DNA of 64,000 nt from Altererythrobacter sp. BO-6 (GCF_011047315.1 NZ_CP049259.1:1860001-1924000), one strand, 5' to 3'. Counted from the first letter of the stretch, positions 1-9,475 are shown. Translations and numbers: made by a program. Notes: generated by a model not told the origin, from the sequence alone.

Positions 1-1172
1 ACGCCTGGCAGGCCAGCTGTCAGAACGAGGTCGAGCCAGTCGTTGTGTGCTTGGTTGAAATACTGCTCCATCAACAGGCGCGATTCCTCATGGATCTGGT
101 AGACTGGTACGAAAGAACCAATGCCCGAGCCCCACGGCAGGTAGCTAGGCAGGAAGTCAACTATGCTTTCCCAAGCCGGAATGCGCGGCTCATTCGCTAA
201 TCCGTCGACCCGGTCGAAGGCCTTGTCGCGTGCCATGAAAACAGTCCCGGCGACCATCCCGGCGGCGATCAGTAACGCCACGGCGCCCTGGATCAGCCTG
301 CCAATGGCGAAGGCGTCGCTCCGCTTTGCGCCGCTGAAGAACATGAAGGCGAGGGACATGAAGGAAATGGCACCGACGATCAGTCCCATCCGCGAACCGG
401 TCACGAGGATCAGCGGGACGAGCGCGATCATGCCCGCCGCCGCGATCAGCCGAGTCGCGCGCGGATCGATCTTGAAGCGCCCGGCGCTCAGCGCAATCGC
501 TGCCAGCATCGGAAACAGGCAGGCCAGCATCGCTGCCTGGTGGTTGCGGTTGGCAAAGAACCCGCTCGCGTCTCCGGCAAAGCGGTAGAAGCGGATGTCC
601 GTGCCGCCCGCCTGGATAACCCCCACAAACCCGCTGAGCATGCACAACACGATCACAACTGCCAGCAGCCGCATCCGGTCTTCCTCGCCGAGCTGCGAGG
701 CCAGCAGCAATGCAGCAAACGGCACACTCAGCGCATAGAGCGCGTTCCAAGTGCCTTCCGGATGCATCGAAAGCGGTCTCCAGATCCCCTCCAATCCGGC
801 AAGCGTATCGATCTCGACCAGGATCTCGCGGCCCGGCAACGACTGCCATACACCCGGCGGCAGCGGAACCAGATGCGCGACCGTCAGCAATACAACAGCA
901 CCGAACAACAGCCAGATCGGCCGATAAGTGGCGAAGTCTTCCTTGCGTATAGTGGCCAGTCCATAGCCCGCGGCGAGGACGGCAAGTGGGCGCAGCACGA
1001 TCAGTTTCGACACGTCAGCTCGCGAACTTCCGCCAGTAAGGAACAGCAATGCCAGGAACAGCGCCAGGACCGCCAGTTGCGGGCTCCAGCTGCTCACCGC
1101 GAAAAGGCTGTACCCGCCATGTTCTCGGCGGCTGCGCGAAGCATGTTTCCGATGGCTGCGCGACGACGACAT
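1..1172 (-). CDS. O-antigen ligase/polymerase family membrane protein (partial, C-terminus off the window)
   Basis: An uninterrupted minus-strand frame runs from ATG at 1172 off the left edge, giving 390 visible codons. The protein is strongly hydrophobic with many membrane segments, the first near residues 32-47. Around residue 205 it has FFANRNHQA, around 259 GSRMG, and near the visible end GSGIGSF (about 348) followed by NQAHNDW (about 373). These are the conserved blocks of the Wzy_C (O-antigen ligase/polymerase) family, which acts at the inner membrane on lipid-linked glycans. Whether this one is a WaaL-type ligase or a Wzy-type polymerase cannot be told. No strong ribosome binding site precedes the chosen start. 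Frames on both strands overlapping it have arginine-rich, unnatural composition and are shadows. Confidence 0.85.
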   Translation of the reverse strand, partial: MSSSRSHRKHASRSRREHGGYSLFAVSSWSPQLAVLALFLALLFLTGGSSRADVSKLIVLRPLAVLAAGYGLATIRKEDFATYRPIWLLFGAVVLLTVAHLVPLPPGVWQSLPGREILVEIDTLAGLEGIWRPLSMHPEGTWNALYALSVPFAALLLASQLGEEDRMRLLAVVIVLCMLSGFVGVIQAGGTDIRFYRFAGDASGFFANRNHQAAMLACLFPMLAAIALSAGRFKIDPRATRLIAAAGMIALVPLILVTGSRMGLIVGAISFMSLAFMFFSGAKRSDAFAIGRLIQGAVALLIAAGMVAGTVFMARDKAFDRVDGLANEPRIPAWESIVDFLPSYLPWGSGIGSFVPVYQIHEESRLLMEQYFNQAHNDWLDLVLTAGLPG

Positions 1173-1371
1173 TTTGCTTTCGGGGGCTCCGCAACTATTC
1201 GGATGAACTGGGCTGAAAACGACGCGGCTTCCTAAAGTAGCGCAGCGCGGTATTCCACCCCCAATTCGAGTTTCGCTGGAATTTCTTGGACTAGGTCATC
1301 GCGCACAATGAACCTTGCGTCGCCGTCACGCCTATCTTGCCCTTTAATCTTGCCAGATGTAGCGCAAGCGC

Positions 1372-1554
1372 ATGACGAATCTTCTGTCCAGGGCCATTGG
1401 CGTCACATTTCGTTGCTCGCGCGGGCGGCATGAGCGCAGCGATGCCAATATCCGCAAATTCGGCGACACCTACAAATCGACCTGCCGCTTTTGCGGCAAA
1501 CCGATGATCCGCGTCACCAAGCGCAGGTGGAAAATCATCGAAGACGATGAATAG
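1372..1554 (+). CDS. small conserved-type hypothetical protein with a CxxC motif
   Basis: This encodes a 60-residue basic protein with Cys15, His20 and the pair Cys38-x2-Cys41 in the context CRFCGKPM. Such a layout could hold a zinc ion as a small ribbon, but the first half has only one cysteine, so metal binding is only a guess. The sequence has natural-looking composition and no competing gene overlaps it. It lies between the divergent ligase-like gene and the convergent fabI, separated from fabI's stop by 21 bases. No clear ribosome binding site is seen. I do not recognise a named family. Confidence 0.6.
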   Translation: MTNLLSRAIGVTFRCSRGRHERSDANIRKFGDTYKSTCRFCGKPMIRVTKRRWKIIEDDE

Positions 1555-1575
1555 GCGATGCGGCCACTGCTCGCG

Positions 1576-2400
1576 CTAACCCAGCGCGATATCCGGCGCG
1601 TCTTCCTGTTTCATCCCAACGATATGATAGCCCGCATCAACGTGATGGGTCTCGCCCGTCACCCCTGAAGACAGGTCGGACAGGAAATAGAGACCCGCGC
1701 CGCCGACATCCTCGATCGTGACATTGCGGCGCAGCGGCGAATTGTATTCGTTCCACTTCAGGATGTAGCGGAAATCGCCGATCCCGCTGGCTGCCAGCGT
1801 CTTGATCGGCCCGGCGCTGATGGCGTTCACCCTTATGTTCTGCGGGCCCAGGTCATTCGCGAGATATTTGACGCTGGTTTCGAGTGCCGCCTTGGCAACA
1901 CCCATCACATTGTAGTGGGGCACCACTTTCTCGGCGCCGTAATAGGTCAGCGTCAGGATCGAGCCCCCGCCATTCCCTTGCTCGTCCACCGGCGGCATCA
2001 TCGCCGCCGCGCGTTGCGCAACGGCAACCAGCGAATAGGCCGAGATATTCATCGTCATCAGGAAGTTGTCGAGGCTGGTGTCGAGATATTTGCCGCGCAG
2101 CTCGTTCTTGTCGGAAAAGCCGATCGCATGGACCACGAAGTCGAGCGTGTCCCAGCGCGCTTTCAGCGCTGCAAAGGCCGCGTCGAGCGCCGCCATGTCA
2201 GCCACGTCGCATTCGATCAGGAAATCGGATCCCAATTGCTCGGCCAGCGGGCGCACCCGCTTTTCCAGCGCTTCCCCCTGATAGGAAAAGGCCAATTCGG
2301 CGCCCTGTTCGCGGATCTTCTTCGCGATCCCCCAGGCCAGCGACTTGTCATTGGCAAGCCCCATGATCAGCCCGCGCTTGCCTTGCATCAACCCGCTCAT
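1576..2400 (-). CDS. fabI: enoyl-[acyl-carrier-protein] reductase (NADH)
   Basis: FabI catalyses the last step of each fatty acid elongation round, reducing trans-2-enoyl-ACP with NADH in the cytoplasm. The 274-residue length is normal for the family. The N-terminus reads GKRGLIMGLANDKSLAWGIA, the FabI form of the nucleotide-binding loop. The active-site spacing Tyr-x6-Lys is present in YNVMGVAK, which separates FabI from ordinary Tyr-x3-Lys SDRs, followed by the family block AGPIKTLAASGI. Its ATG overlaps the stop of the upstream yihY-like gene by four bases (ATGA), so the two are very probably translated from one message. Confidence 0.97.
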   Translation of the reverse strand: MSGLMQGKRGLIMGLANDKSLAWGIAKKIREQGAELAFSYQGEALEKRVRPLAEQLGSDFLIECDVADMAALDAAFAALKARWDTLDFVVHAIGFSDKNELRGKYLDTSLDNFLMTMNISAYSLVAVAQRAAAMMPPVDEQGNGGGSILTLTYYGAEKVVPHYNVMGVAKAALETSVKYLANDLGPQNIRVNAISAGPIKTLAASGIGDFRYILKWNEYNSPLRRNVTIEDVGGAGLYFLSDLSSGVTGETHHVDAGYHIVGMKQEDAPDIALG

Positions 2401-3386
2401 GCGGCTTCCTCCTCTTGATGCTCCTGCGCTTCGGCGGTGGCCTGCTCTTCTTCAGGCGTCACCGCCAGCGCTGCGTTCAATTCCGCGCCGATAACCATTC
2501 CCAGTCCAATGAGCCAGAAAAAGAACAGTGCGACCATGATCCCGGCCAGGCTGCCATAGGTCAGGTTATAGGTGAAAAAGCGGCCCAGCACCGGCGGTAA
2601 GGCAGCTGTTACCGCGATCCACCACAGCGTTACCAGCGCGACTCCGGGCCATTTGGGATAGCGACGCGCGCGATAGGCGCTTGGGGTCAGCGTGTAGAAC
2701 AGCGTGTAGAGCGATCCGAATACCACCAGCGCGGGTGCGAGCCGCGACAGTCGCAATTGCGCCAGTGTCCCGGCCAGGTCTGGAAACCGCGCCTGGATTA
2801 CCTGCTCGGCGGCGCCGATCAGAACCTGCGCGAACAACGCCACCACCAGCAAGACCACAGCGCCCAGCGTGAACCCGGTCGAAATCAGCCGGTATTTCCA
2901 GAATGCACGGGTTGGCTGGGTGCCGTATGCGCGGCGCAGGATGTCGCGGATCGTCTCCACCAGGCTGGATATGGTCCACAGCGCCACCGCTGCGCCGGCC
3001 CATAAGAGCCAGCCGCTGCGCGCCGCCATCACGTCGCGCGCGACCGGTTCGATCGTGCCTGCCACTGTGGGCGGCATCGCCACCACAATCGTCCGCACCA
3101 GCGCGTCCTGATGCGAAGCGTCCCCGATCAGCGCGAACAGCGCCGCACCGAGAATAAAGAAGGGAAAGATCGCCAGCACCGCCAGATAGGCTAGGTTGCC
3201 GGCATGGATGAAGCCATCGTTGAAAGCGCCGATCGCGGTGCGCTTGATCACTTCGAAGGCGCGCGTGCCGGGGCCGATATGATAGATGACTTTGCCGCGC
3301 AGGGTGCTCGCCTCGAGCCGGCGCGTTTCCGGCGACAGCGAGTGGATTTCGCGTTCTTCCGGTTCCGGAAGCTTGAAATGGGACAA
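2397..3386 (-). CDS. YihY/virulence factor BrkB family inner membrane protein
   Basis: A 329-residue integral membrane protein with about six hydrophobic helices and the family's typical blocks, including FNDGFIHAGNLAYLAVLAIF near the start of the membrane region and FYTLTPSAYR in the second half. The family was once linked to RNase BN, an assignment since abandoned; its molecular role is not settled. The C-terminus is acidic and charged (EEEQATAEAQEHQEEEAA). It sits two bases downstream of the DnaJ-like gene and overlaps fabI by four bases, forming a three-gene operon. Confidence 0.9.
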   Translation of the reverse strand: MSHFKLPEPEEREIHSLSPETRRLEASTLRGKVIYHIGPGTRAFEVIKRTAIGAFNDGFIHAGNLAYLAVLAIFPFFILGAALFALIGDASHQDALVRTIVVAMPPTVAGTIEPVARDVMAARSGWLLWAGAAVALWTISSLVETIRDILRRAYGTQPTRAFWKYRLISTGFTLGAVVLLVVALFAQVLIGAAEQVIQARFPDLAGTLAQLRLSRLAPALVVFGSLYTLFYTLTPSAYRARRYPKWPGVALVTLWWIAVTAALPPVLGRFFTYNLTYGSLAGIMVALFFFWLIGLGMVIGAELNAALAVTPEEEQATAEAQEHQEEEAA

Positions 3387-3388
3387 AC

Positions 3389-4336
3389 TCAGACCCCCAG
3401 GCTGGCGCGCGGATTGCTTCCGTCCTGCCAGCCTTCAAGCCGCTTGGCCAGTTCGCCCGGATCATCGGGCAGGTGGATTTCCAGCGTGACCAGCTGATCG
3501 CCTCGCCCACCAGTCTTGGTGCTCCAGCCCTTGCCCTTGAGCCGCATCACCGTGCCGCCATGCGTGCCCGGCTTGATGGTCAGCATGACCGGGCCTTCGA
3601 CCGTGGGGCATTTGACCTTGGCCCCGTTGAGTGCCTCGTCGAGCGTGATCGGCAGGTCCATCCGCACATTGTCGCCGTCACGCCGGTAAAACGGGTGGCT
3701 GCCGACCGAAACGATAACGATGCCATCGCCCGCGCCGCCCGGCCCGTGCTGGCCCTTGCCCTTGAGCCGCATCTGCGTCCCGTCTTCGACCCCGGCGGGC
3801 AGCTTCAGGTCGATCGTCTTGCCATCGGCCAGCGTGATGCGCTGGTCCTTGCGCGCGGCGGCATCGACAAAGGAAACCGCCAGCCGATACTGGATATCTG
3901 CGCCCTTTTGCGGTGGCGGGGGGCGCCGCTGGCTGCCGAAGCCACCACCCATCCCGGAGGCACGCCTTCCGCCACCTCCGCCGAACAGGCCCTCGAAAAT
4001 GTCGCCCAGGTCCATCTCGCCATTGCCGAAGCCCTGGAAATCCTCGGCGCGGAAGCCGCCGCCACGCTGCCCGCTGCCGAACCCGCCGCCCATCCCCGCA
4101 AAGGGATTGGCCGGATTGCCATCGGCATCGATTTCGCCCCGATCAGATCGCGCGCGCTTGTCCTTGTCGCTCAACAAGTCATAGGCGTTGGTGACTTCGG
4201 AAAAGCGCTCCGCCGCCTTGGGATTGTCCTTGTTGCGATCGGGGTGCAGCTCCTTGGCAAGCTTGCGATAGGCGCTCTTGATCTCCGCTTCGCTGGCGGT
4301 GCGCGTTACGCCAAGGGTTTGGTACGGATCGGCCAT
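3389..4336 (-). CDS. DnaJ-like co-chaperone (CbpA type, no zinc finger)
   Basis: A 315-residue J-domain protein. The J domain occupies about residues 1-70 with HPD in KELHPDRNK, the motif that stimulates DnaK ATPase. A Gly/Phe-rich linker follows (about residues 80-135), then the DnaJ C-terminal substrate-binding domain. The four CxxCxGxG repeats of true DnaJ are absent, so it is a CbpA/DnaJ-class-B type protein. It is the first gene of the leftward operon with the YihY-like gene and fabI. The 85-base gap to divergent pdxH must hold both promoters. Confidence 0.93.
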   Translation of the reverse strand: MADPYQTLGVTRTASEAEIKSAYRKLAKELHPDRNKDNPKAAERFSEVTNAYDLLSDKDKRARSDRGEIDADGNPANPFAGMGGGFGSGQRGGGFRAEDFQGFGNGEMDLGDIFEGLFGGGGGRRASGMGGGFGSQRRPPPPQKGADIQYRLAVSFVDAAARKDQRITLADGKTIDLKLPAGVEDGTQMRLKGKGQHGPGGAGDGIVIVSVGSHPFYRRDGDNVRMDLPITLDEALNGAKVKCPTVEGPVMLTIKPGTHGGTVMRLKGKGWSTKTGGRGDQLVTLEIHLPDDPGELAKRLEGWQDGSNPRASLGV

Positions 4337-4421
4337 AGCGTGTTAGCTAGGTGCAACAGTGCCGCGGCGCAAGCGTTCTGGTGCTTCCTAAAGCCCTCGC
4401 CAGCGGGTAGGTGCTGAAGCC

Positions 4422-5030
4422 ATGAGCAAGCTCGACGAAAGCGAAATTCCGGGCAGCGACCCCTTGGCGCTGTTCGAGGCATGGTTCGAAGAGGCGAAAG
4501 CTGCCGAGCCCAACGATCCCAACGCCATGGCATTGGCAACGGCCACGCCGGAGGGCGCGCCCTCGGTGCGGATGGTGCTGCTGAAAGGGCACGGGCCGGA
4601 CGGTTTCACCTTCTACACCAATTCCCAGAGCCGCAAGGGCGGCGAAATCCGGGCGAATATGCAGGCGGCCTTGCTGTTCCACTGGAAAAGCCTGCGTCGG
4701 CAGATCCGCATCGAAGGGCCGCTTGCCGAAGTGTCGAGCGAAATGGCCGACGCCTATTTCCATTCGCGCCCATTCGTCAGCCAAGTCGGTTCGGCCGCTA
4801 GCGACCAATCGCGACCGCTCGATCGCCGCGCGACCTATGTGAAGCGGGTCGAGGATCTCGAGGAAGCCTGCAAGGCAGCCGGCGAAGTGCCGCGCCCGCC
4901 GCATTGGACCGGGTTCACCCTTGCACCTGAGCGGATCGAGTTCTGGCGCGACCGCCCCAACCGGCTGCATGACCGGCGGTTGTTCACGCGCGAGGATGGC
5001 GGCTGGACGAATACGCTGCTGTATCCATGA
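4422..5030 (+). CDS. pdxH: pyridoxamine 5'-phosphate oxidase
   Basis: The FMN enzyme that oxidises pyridoxine or pyridoxamine 5'-phosphate to pyridoxal 5'-phosphate, in the cytoplasm. The length of 202 residues is typical. The C-terminal family signature is visible as IEFWRDRPNRLHDR, and the FMN-binding stretch VRMVLLKGHGPDGFTFYTN lies in the first third. The ATG at 4422 fits the family N-terminus. It overlaps the following transporter gene by four bases (ATGA), and that gene overlaps the next in the same way, giving a three-gene operon. Confidence 0.96.
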   Translation: MSKLDESEIPGSDPLALFEAWFEEAKAAEPNDPNAMALATATPEGAPSVRMVLLKGHGPDGFTFYTNSQSRKGGEIRANMQAALLFHWKSLRRQIRIEGPLAEVSSEMADAYFHSRPFVSQVGSAASDQSRPLDRRATYVKRVEDLEEACKAAGEVPRPPHWTGFTLAPERIEFWRDRPNRLHDRRLFTREDGGWTNTLLYP

Positions 5031-5944
5031 AGCATGCTGCCCTGACCCGTAGCGCCGCCTTTGCCTCGATCGCGACCGCGCTGTTCCTGGTCGTGCTGAA
5101 AGCATGGGCCAGCTGGCAGACGGGATCGACTGCGATGCTCGGTAGCCTCGCCGACACCGCGCTCGACCTGGTGGCGAGCGTGGCAACGCTGGTGGGTGTG
5201 TGGGTGGCGGCTCAGCCGGCAGACGAGAATCACCGTTTCGGCCATGGGAAGGCCGAGGCGCTGGCGGCGGTGTTCCAGGTGATGCTGATCACGCTGTCGG
5301 CCGGCGGGATTGCGCTGCGTGCCATCACCCAGCTGATCGAAGGCGGCGAGACGAGAGCCGCGCAAGAGGGGATTGCGGTTTCCCTGATCGCCATCCTTGC
5401 CACCTTCGCGCTGCTTGCGTGGCAGCGGCATGTGATCGCGCGGACGGGCTCGGTCGCGATCAAGACCGACCACCTGCATTACCAGTCCGACATCCTGCTC
5501 AACCTGTCGGTCATTGCCGCGCTGGTGCTGGACCAGTTTGTAGGTTTCGGCATCGCCGATCCGCTGTTCGGGCTGGGCATCGCTGCCTGGCTGGCGTGGG
5601 GTGCCTGGCGCGCGGGTGGCGAGGCGATCGACCATTTGATGGACCACGAATGGCCCGAGGAACGGCGCGAGGAATTCCTCGCTGTACTGGCGCGGCACCC
5701 CGACATTCGCGGCGTGCATGACTTGCGCACGCGCACCAGCGGGGCGGACGATTTCGTCCAGTTCCATATGGCAGTCGATCCGCATCTCACCATCGTCGAA
5801 GTGCATGATCTGATGGACGAGGTCGAAGCCCGGATCGAACGCGAATTCCCCGGAGTCGAAGTGCTGATCCACCCCGATCCCAATGGGCTGGTCAACGAGC
5901 AGGGGGTGGCTGCCGAAGAGCTCTTGCCCGACCGCGCGCCATGA
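5027..5944 (+). CDS. cation diffusion facilitator family divalent metal exporter (FieF-like)
   Basis: A 305-residue transporter exporting divalent cations such as Zn2+ or Fe2+ across the inner membrane in exchange for protons. Visible features are the Asp-x3-Asp metal site in ADTALDLV, the family loop HRFGHGKAEA, and the second site HYQSD in a later helix. A cytoplasmic C-terminal domain (about residues 205-300) carries histidines of the ZT-dimer type (HDLRTRTSG, FHMAVDPHLT). Metal preference cannot be read from sequence alone. It overlaps both pdxH and the PhzF-like gene by four bases. Confidence 0.93.
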   Translation: MKHAALTRSAAFASIATALFLVVLKAWASWQTGSTAMLGSLADTALDLVASVATLVGVWVAAQPADENHRFGHGKAEALAAVFQVMLITLSAGGIALRAITQLIEGGETRAAQEGIAVSLIAILATFALLAWQRHVIARTGSVAIKTDHLHYQSDILLNLSVIAALVLDQFVGFGIADPLFGLGIAAWLAWGAWRAGGEAIDHLMDHEWPEERREEFLAVLARHPDIRGVHDLRTRTSGADDFVQFHMAVDPHLTIVEVHDLMDEVEARIEREFPGVEVLIHPDPNGLVNEQGVAAEELLPDRAP

Positions 5945-6708
5945 TGCGCGCGCCGCTGCTGGTCGATGCGTTCGCGGGCCAAAATGCGCGCGGCAACCGG
6001 GCGGCGGTAATCCTGTGTCCGGACTTGCCGGAAATGGCTGCGATGCAGGCGCGCGCTGCCCAACTGGCTGAGCCAGCAACTGCTTTTGTATGCGAACGCC
6101 CGGTCAATGGGACGCATCGCGTGCGCTGGTTCGCGCCTGACCGCGAGATTGCCCTGTGCGGACATGGCGCTTTGGCGGCCGGATATGTGTTGCTGCGGCA
6201 GTTGCGCGCAGCGGCTGTGCGGCTTCTCTCGGCGGACGGGCGTGAGCTCGCAATCCGGCGACTGGACGACGGGGCCCGTTACGAGCTGGCGCTGCCCGCG
6301 ATACCCACCGCGCCGCGCGAGTGGCCCGAACTTATCGATGCGCTAGGGGCTGTGCCCTCCGGGATACGCTGGAATGCGGCCGGCTATGCGCTGGCGGTGT
6401 TCGACGATCCGGCGCAGGTTGCGGGGCTAAAGCCCGATCAGGCAAAGCTCGCGCAGCTCGGCAATCTGCAGCTTTCGGTAACCGCGCCGGGCGGTAGCGA
6501 GGCAGATTTCACCAGTCGGGTTTTTTCGAGCGGGCGTGAAGATGCGGCGACGGGATCGGCGCACGCTGCGCTTGCTCCCTATTGGTACGCAAGGCTGGGG
6601 CGCGAACGCCTGACAGCCAATCAGGCCAGTGCGGCTGGAGGACGGTTTGAATGCCGGCTTGAGCGCGATCTTGTCTGGCTCGGCGGCGAATGCCGCTTAG
6701 TCACCTGA
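5941..6708 (+). CDS. PhzF family isomerase/epimerase-like protein
   Basis: A 255-residue protein, slightly short for the PhzF fold (usually about 260-300). N-terminal family features are DAFAGQNARGNRAAV and the active-site region AEPATAFV with a Glu. The second lobe has CGHGALAAGYVL, and the C-terminal half has the second glycine block FSSGREDAATGSAHAALAPY. Members act as isomerases in phenazine synthesis or as hydrolases and epimerases of unknown substrate. No phenazine genes are nearby, so the role here is unknown. It ends the pdxH operon and overlaps the stop of the convergent serine hydrolase by eight bases. Confidence 0.9.
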   Translation: MMRAPLLVDAFAGQNARGNRAAVILCPDLPEMAAMQARAAQLAEPATAFVCERPVNGTHRVRWFAPDREIALCGHGALAAGYVLLRQLRAAAVRLLSADGRELAIRRLDDGARYELALPAIPTAPREWPELIDALGAVPSGIRWNAAGYALAVFDDPAQVAGLKPDQAKLAQLGNLQLSVTAPGGSEADFTSRVFSSGREDAATGSAHAALAPYWYARLGRERLTANQASAAGGRFECRLERDLVWLGGECRLVT

Positions 6709-7837
6709 CCGGGTAAAGCTCCATCACATCAGCCAGCTGCTGCAGCATCGCGATCCGCTGTTCGCGGTTGGAATGGCCTAGCCTCACCACAGTCAGCCGC
6801 TGCTGTGGCGAGACGATGACATACTGGCCCATATGCCCGATCAGCGCGAACATGCTGTGCGGCGCGCGGTCGGGGAACAGCGGATGCTCCGCTTCGGGAT
6901 CGTCGAACGGGCGGTTGAGCCAGGTCTGGAAGCCATAGTGCGGGCTGCGCGGGCTGGATGTCACCATGGCTTCGACCCAGCGGCTTGGTACCAATTGTTC
7001 GCCGCCGGGCGCGGTGCCCTTTCGGCGCAGGAATTCGCCCAGCTTTGCCCAGTCGCGCGCCGTACCATGGATCAGCGAGCCGCCGATCAGCGTGCCTGAG
7101 GCGTCGAATTCCGGCACCATGCTATCCATGCCCAGCGGGCCGAACAGGCGCGCCTCAAGGAAATCGGCAACCGCGCGCCGCCGCGCCTCCGGCTCTTCAC
7201 TTTCCGTCAGCACCCGTGCGGCAATATCGGCCAGGATTACGCTGGTGTTCGACGAATATTCAAACTGGCTGCCCGGCTCGGCCTCGAGCGGTTGCTCCTT
7301 GGCCCAGCGCGCCATGTCGTCCCGCCCGTCAAGGAACAGCATGCGCACTTCGCTCGATTCGTACGGCGGATCGCCCGCTTCGGTGTGGCGCAGCCCGCTG
7401 CGCATCTGCAGCAGCTGGCGCAAGGTTATCTCGCCGCGCGGATCGCCGGGCCGCTGCCACATTTCGACTGGCGCGCTCTCGTCAAGCCGCAGCCGCCCGT
7501 CGGCCACCAGCATGCCGATCATGATCGCGCTGACGGTCTTGGCCATCGACCAGCTGACGAAGCGGGTGTCCGGGCCGTAACCGGGCGCATACCGTTCCGC
7601 AGCGATCTTGCCGCCCTGCATCACCACCAGCGCGCGGGTTTCGCCGAGCCCGTCCAGCAAGAACAAATCGTCGGTTTCGCGCGCCAGTTCTTCCGTAGGG
7701 GCGCCCGCATCGGCGGTGACGGCGGCCAGCGCCTCCTCGCTCAGCGGCGCGCGTTCCTCTGGCGCCTCGCCACAAGCAGAGAGGGCTGGAAGCAAGGTAA
7801 GACTGGCGATAGGAAGCAGCGACCGAATGACCTTCAT
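6701..7837 (-). CDS. class C beta-lactamase-like serine hydrolase, lipoprotein
   Basis: A 378-residue exported serine hydrolase. The N-terminus is a lipoprotein signal ending in the lipobox LSAC, so the mature protein is probably lipid-anchored. The catalytic Ser-x-x-Lys is in SWSMAKTVS and the Tyr-x-Asn-type motif is replaced by YSSN. The family spans esterases, D-amino-peptidases and beta-lactamases, so the substrate is unknown. I chose ATG at 7837 rather than an in-frame start at 7900, because 7837 has a good ribosome site (GAGGGA, spacing 8), begins exactly at the signal peptide and avoids overlap with the divergent gene at 7872. Confidence 0.9.
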   Translation of the reverse strand: MKVIRSLLPIASLTLLPALSACGEAPEERAPLSEEALAAVTADAGAPTEELARETDDLFLLDGLGETRALVVMQGGKIAAERYAPGYGPDTRFVSWSMAKTVSAIMIGMLVADGRLRLDESAPVEMWQRPGDPRGEITLRQLLQMRSGLRHTEAGDPPYESSEVRMLFLDGRDDMARWAKEQPLEAEPGSQFEYSSNTSVILADIAARVLTESEEPEARRRAVADFLEARLFGPLGMDSMVPEFDASGTLIGGSLIHGTARDWAKLGEFLRRKGTAPGGEQLVPSRWVEAMVTSSPRSPHYGFQTWLNRPFDDPEAEHPLFPDRAPHSMFALIGHMGQYVIVSPQQRLTVVRLGHSNREQRIAMLQQLADVMELYPVR

Positions 7838-7871
7838 GGCGCATCCCTCGCGCACCGAAACAGGATTGGCA

Positions 7872-8219
7872 ATGGCAAAGTCGAAAGCCCGCTCCACCAT
7901 CGCGAGCAGTCGCGGAAACTGGATCCTGCTGGCGCTTGCCGTCGTGCTGGTGGTGCTCGGCTGGTACTATTACACGCCGGCGCAGGCCTATGCCCAGACC
8001 GCCGCGGCCTATTCCGCGCGCGTCGCCTGTTCATGCCGCTTTGTCGCCGGGCGCAGCCTTGAGGATTGCGAGAAAGACAAGCTCGAAGGGATGGAGCTGG
8101 TCACGCTGGTTGAGGATGCCGAGGCCAAATCGGTGACAGCCCGCTTCCCGCTGATTGCCGACGATACGGCGTTCTATCGCGAAGGCTATGGCTGCGTGCT
8201 GGAGAAGTGGGAAGACTAA
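7872..8219 (+). CDS. hypothetical single-pass membrane protein
   Basis: A 115-residue protein with one N-terminal membrane segment (about residues 17-35, NWILLALAVVLVVLGWYYY) and a periplasmic-looking remainder with four cysteines, including CSC near residue 53 and a CVLEKWED terminus. The cysteines could form disulfides. The start at 7872 was chosen because upstream in-frame codons lie antisense inside the hydrolase gene. It is divergent from the serine hydrolase with only 34 bases between starts, so the two may share control. Family not recognised. Confidence 0.7.
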   Translation: MAKSKARSTIASSRGNWILLALAVVLVVLGWYYYTPAQAYAQTAAAYSARVACSCRFVAGRSLEDCEKDKLEGMELVTLVEDAEAKSVTARFPLIADDTAFYREGYGCVLEKWED

Positions 8220-8228
8220 CCGCCGCGC

Positions 8229-9383
8229 TCAAGCCGCGCTTTCGGTGTCCGCGATCCAGCCGCCGCCGACGACACGATCGTCGGCATAGAGCACCGCCGC
8301 CTGTCCCGGAGCGACGCCGTATTCCGGCTCGGCAAAGCGAATCGTTACGCTGGCGCCATCGCCCAGCCCGCCTTCCAGGGTTACCGGCACCGGCTTGGCC
8401 AGGCTACGCACCTTGGCGGTCAGCTGAGCATCGGGTAGCGGGCCGATCCGGTTGGTCTCGATCAGCGTGGCGGCGGCAACCGCCAGCATGCGCTTAGGCC
8501 CCACCCGCACTTCGGCACTGTCGGCATCGAGCGAGGTGACATAGAGCGGTTCAGGCTGCCCGCCGATCTCGAGCCCGCGGCGCTGACCAACGGTGTAATG
8601 GATGATGCCCTTGTGCTCGCCCAGCACTTCGCCGCTCGATGCGTGCACGATCTTGCCCGGCTGCACGCCTTCCGGGCGCAGCTTGGTGACGATCTTCGCA
8701 TAGTCCCCATCGGGCACGAAGCAGATATCCTGGCTGTCGGGCTTGGCCGCGTTGCGCAGGCCCGCCGCCTCGGCCAGTTCGCGCACCTGGGTTTTCGGCA
8801 GACCGCCCAGCGGGAAGCGCAGATAGTCGAGCTGGCTCTCGGTCGTGCCATAGAGGAAATAGGACTGGTCGCGTGCCGGATCGAGCGCGCGGTGAAGCTC
8901 CGGCCCGGCCGGCCCCATTACACGGCGCACGTAATGCCCGGTGGCAAGGCAATCCGCGCCCAGTTCGCGCGCCATCTGGAACAGGTCGGTGAACTTCGGT
9001 CCCATATTGCAGCGGATGCAGGGCACCGGCGTGCGCCCTGCGAGATATTCGTCGGCGAACTGCTCCACCACATCTTCGCGGAAGGCGCTTTCATGGTCGA
9101 AAACGTAATGTGCGATCCCCAGCCGGTCCGCCACTGCGCGGGCATCGCGGATGTCGTCGCCGGCACAGCAGGCGCCCTTGCGCCCGGTGGCCGCGCCATA
9201 GTCGTAAAGCTGCAAGGTAATGCCGATCACTTCGGCGCCGCTGGCAGCGGCGAGGGCTGCCACGACCGAGGAATCGACCCCGCCGCTCATCGCCACGACA
9301 ATGCGGCATTCGCTGGCCGGCTTGGGCAAGTCGAACAGGGCTTCGGGCGAGAGCCCGGCCGCAAGGCTGGTCGCGATGGTCAT
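8229..9383 (-). CDS. mnmA: tRNA-specific 2-thiouridylase
   Basis: MnmA adenylates and thiolates uridine 34 of tRNA(Lys, Glu, Gln), giving the s2U wobble base. The N-terminal PP-loop reads [10 protein letters not shown]. The catalytic cysteine pair is visible as PCIRCN and, later, SQDICFV. At 384 residues it is normal length. ATG at 9383 was chosen over an in-frame TTG at 9419 because the extra residues look non-coding; the ribosome site is weak in both cases. It ends convergent with the small membrane protein gene, nine bases away. Confidence 0.95.
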   Translation of the reverse strand: MTIATSLAAGLSPEALFDLPKPASECRIVVAMSGGVDSSVVAALAAASGAEVIGITLQLYDYGAATGRKGACCAGDDIRDARAVADRLGIAHYVFDHESAFREDVVEQFADEYLAGRTPVPCIRCNMGPKFTDLFQMARELGADCLATGHYVRRVMGPAGPELHRALDPARDQSYFLYGTTESQLDYLRFPLGGLPKTQVRELAEAAGLRNAAKPDSQDICFVPDGDYAKIVTKLRPEGVQPGKIVHASSGEVLGEHKGIIHYTVGQRRGLEIGGQPEPLYVTSLDADSAEVRVGPKRMLAVAAATLIETNRIGPLPDAQLTAKVRSLAKPVPVTLEGGLGDGASVTIRFAEPEYGVAPGQAAVLYADDRVVGGGWIADTESAA

Positions 9384-9462
9384 GATCGAGCGCGCCCATA
9401 CACGTCTATGCGCAAGCAATCCAGCGCCAGCATCGGGGTGCGTCCTCGCTCCCTAAAGCGCG

Positions 9463-9475
9463 TTAGGAAACCTAA
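9463..9475. promoter_or_regulatory. inverted repeat in a divergent promoter region (TTAGG-N3-CCTAA)
   Basis: TTAGG, three A residues, then CCTAA lie between divergent mnmA and the gene pair leading into sciP. A further CCTAA six bases to the left (9452-9456) makes a CCTAA-N6-TTAGG-N3-CCTAA arrangement. The placement suits an operator, but no regulator can be named. Confidence 0.3.

Noticed and set aside
6701..7900. Upstream start at 7900 for the serine hydrolase
   Set aside because: It would put 21 residues before a good lipoprotein signal peptide and overlap the divergent gene at 7872; the start at 7837 has a clear ribosome site.
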